A stretch of DNA of 5,815 bases from CAZQYB01 sp964597535 (GTDB taxonomy: Bacteria; Planctomycetota; Phycisphaerae; Sedimentisphaerales; Anaerobacaceae), in assembly GCA_964597535.1 (NCBI GenBank), contig CAZQYB010000152.1, positions 1 to 5,815 on the forward strand. The letters are read 5' to 3'. Position 1 is the first letter of the stretch. Every line of letters starts with the position of its first letter. The notes under the pieces are model-generated. The model was not told the DNA's origin, did no database searches, and saw only the letters and a list, made by a program, of their open reading frames with translations. The translations under genes were made by a program, and so were the position numbers. Positions 4,736 through 5,815 of the stretch are shown here, piece by piece.

Positions 4736-5815
4736 TTGGAAAAGAAAGGCATTGTGGTTTTAGTTGTTGATGATGAGCGTGACCACGCTGACGGGATTGC
4801 CGAAGCGCTTGAGAAATCGGGCGCAAAGGTAATCGCTGTTTACAGCGGCAAAGACGCTCTGGAGATTGTGCACAACCAAAAGGTCGATGTTATTGTTACC
4901 GATTTGAAACTGGGCGGTGAGATTGACGGCCTGGCGGTACTCGAAGAAGTAAAGAAGCGAAACGGCGAGACGGAAGTTATTTTAATAACCGCATACGCCA
5001 CCATTGATACGTGTAAAGAGGCCATAAGGCGCGGGGCCTACGATTATCTCGTCAAGCCGATTGATATTGACCAGCTTCGTACGCTTGTAGCCCAGGCCGG
5101 CGGGCGGGCTTTGAGGGCGGTTCGGAGGGCGCGACGAAGCCCAAAAACAGGCAAAGAAGAGTTCGAGTTCGGGGGTATAAGGGGCCAAAATCCCACAATT
5201 CAGGGTATATTTGAAGTTTTACGGCGCGTGGCGCCGGCTAATATATCCGTCTTAATTGAAGGCAAATCGGGAACGGGTAAGGAACTCCTGGCGAGGGCGA
5301 TTCACAACAATTCGCCGCGTGCCGACAAGCCGTTCAGGCCGATAAATTGTGCCGGCCTGACCGAGACCCTGCTGGAGAGTGAATTGTTCGGCCACGTCAA
5401 AGGCGCCTTCACCGGCGCTGCCGGTGACAGAAAAGGCCTCTTCGAGATAGCCGACAAAGGGACACTGTTTCTGGATGAAATCGGTGATATGCCGCTGAAT
5501 ATGCAGGCGAAGCTGCTGCGTGTTCTCGAAGACGGTATTGTTACACCGGTTGGCTCTCATAAGCCAATCGTTGTCGATGTGCGGGTAATTAGTGCAACCA
5601 ACCATGATTTGACAAAGCTCGTAGAGGAGAAGAGATTCCGGCAGGATTTATACTTTAGAATCAAGGGAGTGAGCATTTCACTGCCGGCCCTGCGTGACAG
5701 GCCGGAAGACATACCGTTATTGGCCGAGTTCTTTCTCACAGAAGCCGCTGCCGAGACCGGCTCCGAAGTTACCGGCATAACAGAAGCTGCTATGACGGCC
5801 CTGTTAAACTATGGT
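4736..5815 (+). CDS. Sigma-54-dependent response regulator (NtrC family), 3' end missing
   Basis: 360 codons are visible and the frame is open at the window edge. Starting at TTG 4736, the product begins LEKKGIVVLVVDDE. Receiver domain, residues 6-120: acidic pair D12/D13, phospho-acceptor D56 (VTDLKLGG), T85 and K107 (VKPID). An Arg-rich linker (about 121-140) leads to the AAA+ domain from about 145: Walker A GKSGTGKE at 176-183, GAFTGA at 223-228 (the loop that contacts sigma-54), Walker B FLDE with D247/E248, sensor I SATN near 286-289, and the arginine segment FRQDLYFR at 301-308. Then LPALRDRPEDIPLL. The rest of the AAA+ domain and the expected Fis-type DNA-binding helix-turn-helix lie beyond 5815. 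The Walker A has Lys where family members usually have Glu (GESGTGKE). It is the partner of the kinase immediately upstream; targets are unknown. Confidence 0.97.
   Translation, partial: MEKKGIVVLVVDDERDHADGIAEALEKSGAKVIAVYSGKDALEIVHNQKVDVIVTDLKLGGEIDGLAVLEEVKKRNGETEVILITAYATIDTCKEAIRRGAYDYLVKPIDIDQLRTLVAQAGGRALRAVRRARRSPKTGKEEFEFGGIRGQNPTIQGIFEVLRRVAPANISVLIEGKSGTGKELLARAIHNNSPRADKPFRPINCAGLTETLLESELFGHVKGAFTGAAGDRKGLFEIADKGTLFLDEIGDMPLNMQAKLLRVLEDGIVTPVGSHKPIVVDVRVISATNHDLTKLVEEKRFRQDLYFRIKGVSISLPALRDRPEDIPLLAEFFLTEAAAETGSEVTGITEAAMTALLNYG

Overview
The window carries a conserved housekeeping pair, rpsO (ribosomal protein S15) and pnp (polynucleotide phosphorylase), on the + strand. They are followed by a two-component pair: an NtrB-type histidine kinase and a sigma-54-dependent response regulator that runs off the right edge. 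The first ~1.05 kb holds at least three, probably four, very small genes on the - strand, so the left part is transcribed away from rpsO. Protein style (PNPase and kinase sequence, small 'WCG'-type proteins, moderate ~50% GC in the genes) suggests a Gram-negative-type environmental bacterium, most likely of the Planctomycetota (Phycisphaerae-like). This is an impression from sequence feel, not a search result.

Layout. 1-120: no convincing gene, but a 14-bp inverted repeat. 121-1022: AT-rich array of small - strand genes: a 26-aa charged peptide, a 61-aa two-helix membrane protein, a 69-aa cysteine-rich protein and an 87-aa two-helix membrane protein. A 23-bp direct repeat occurs upstream of the last three, twice perfect and once diverged. 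1083-1301: divergent intergenic region with a strong sigma-70-like promoter (TTGCAA, 17 bp, TATAAT) for rpsO and a short leader. 1302-1568 rpsO; 1635-3785 pnp; 3786-3964 a gap holding a strong Shine-Dalgarno and a hydrophobic reading frame; 3965-4726 kinase; 4736-5815 regulator (incomplete).

The most notable observation is that pnp is intact in one frame over 717 codons except for a single in-frame TAG at codon 63, exactly where PNPases have a conserved tyrosine (FFPLSVD-[TAG]-REK). A second in-frame TAG lies in the hydrophobic frame before the kinase. That frame has a good start signal and would join the kinase as a membrane anchor after a one-base shift in a T6 run. Sequencing error, recent nonsense mutation, or suppression/recoding of TAG are the competing explanations; the first two are much more likely a priori.

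Functionally, S15 and PNPase form the classical translation/RNA-decay operon. The kinase presumably phosphorylates Asp56 of the regulator, whose AAA+ domain (GAFTGA loop intact) would open sigma-54 promoters. What signal they sense, and which genes they control, cannot be read from this window.
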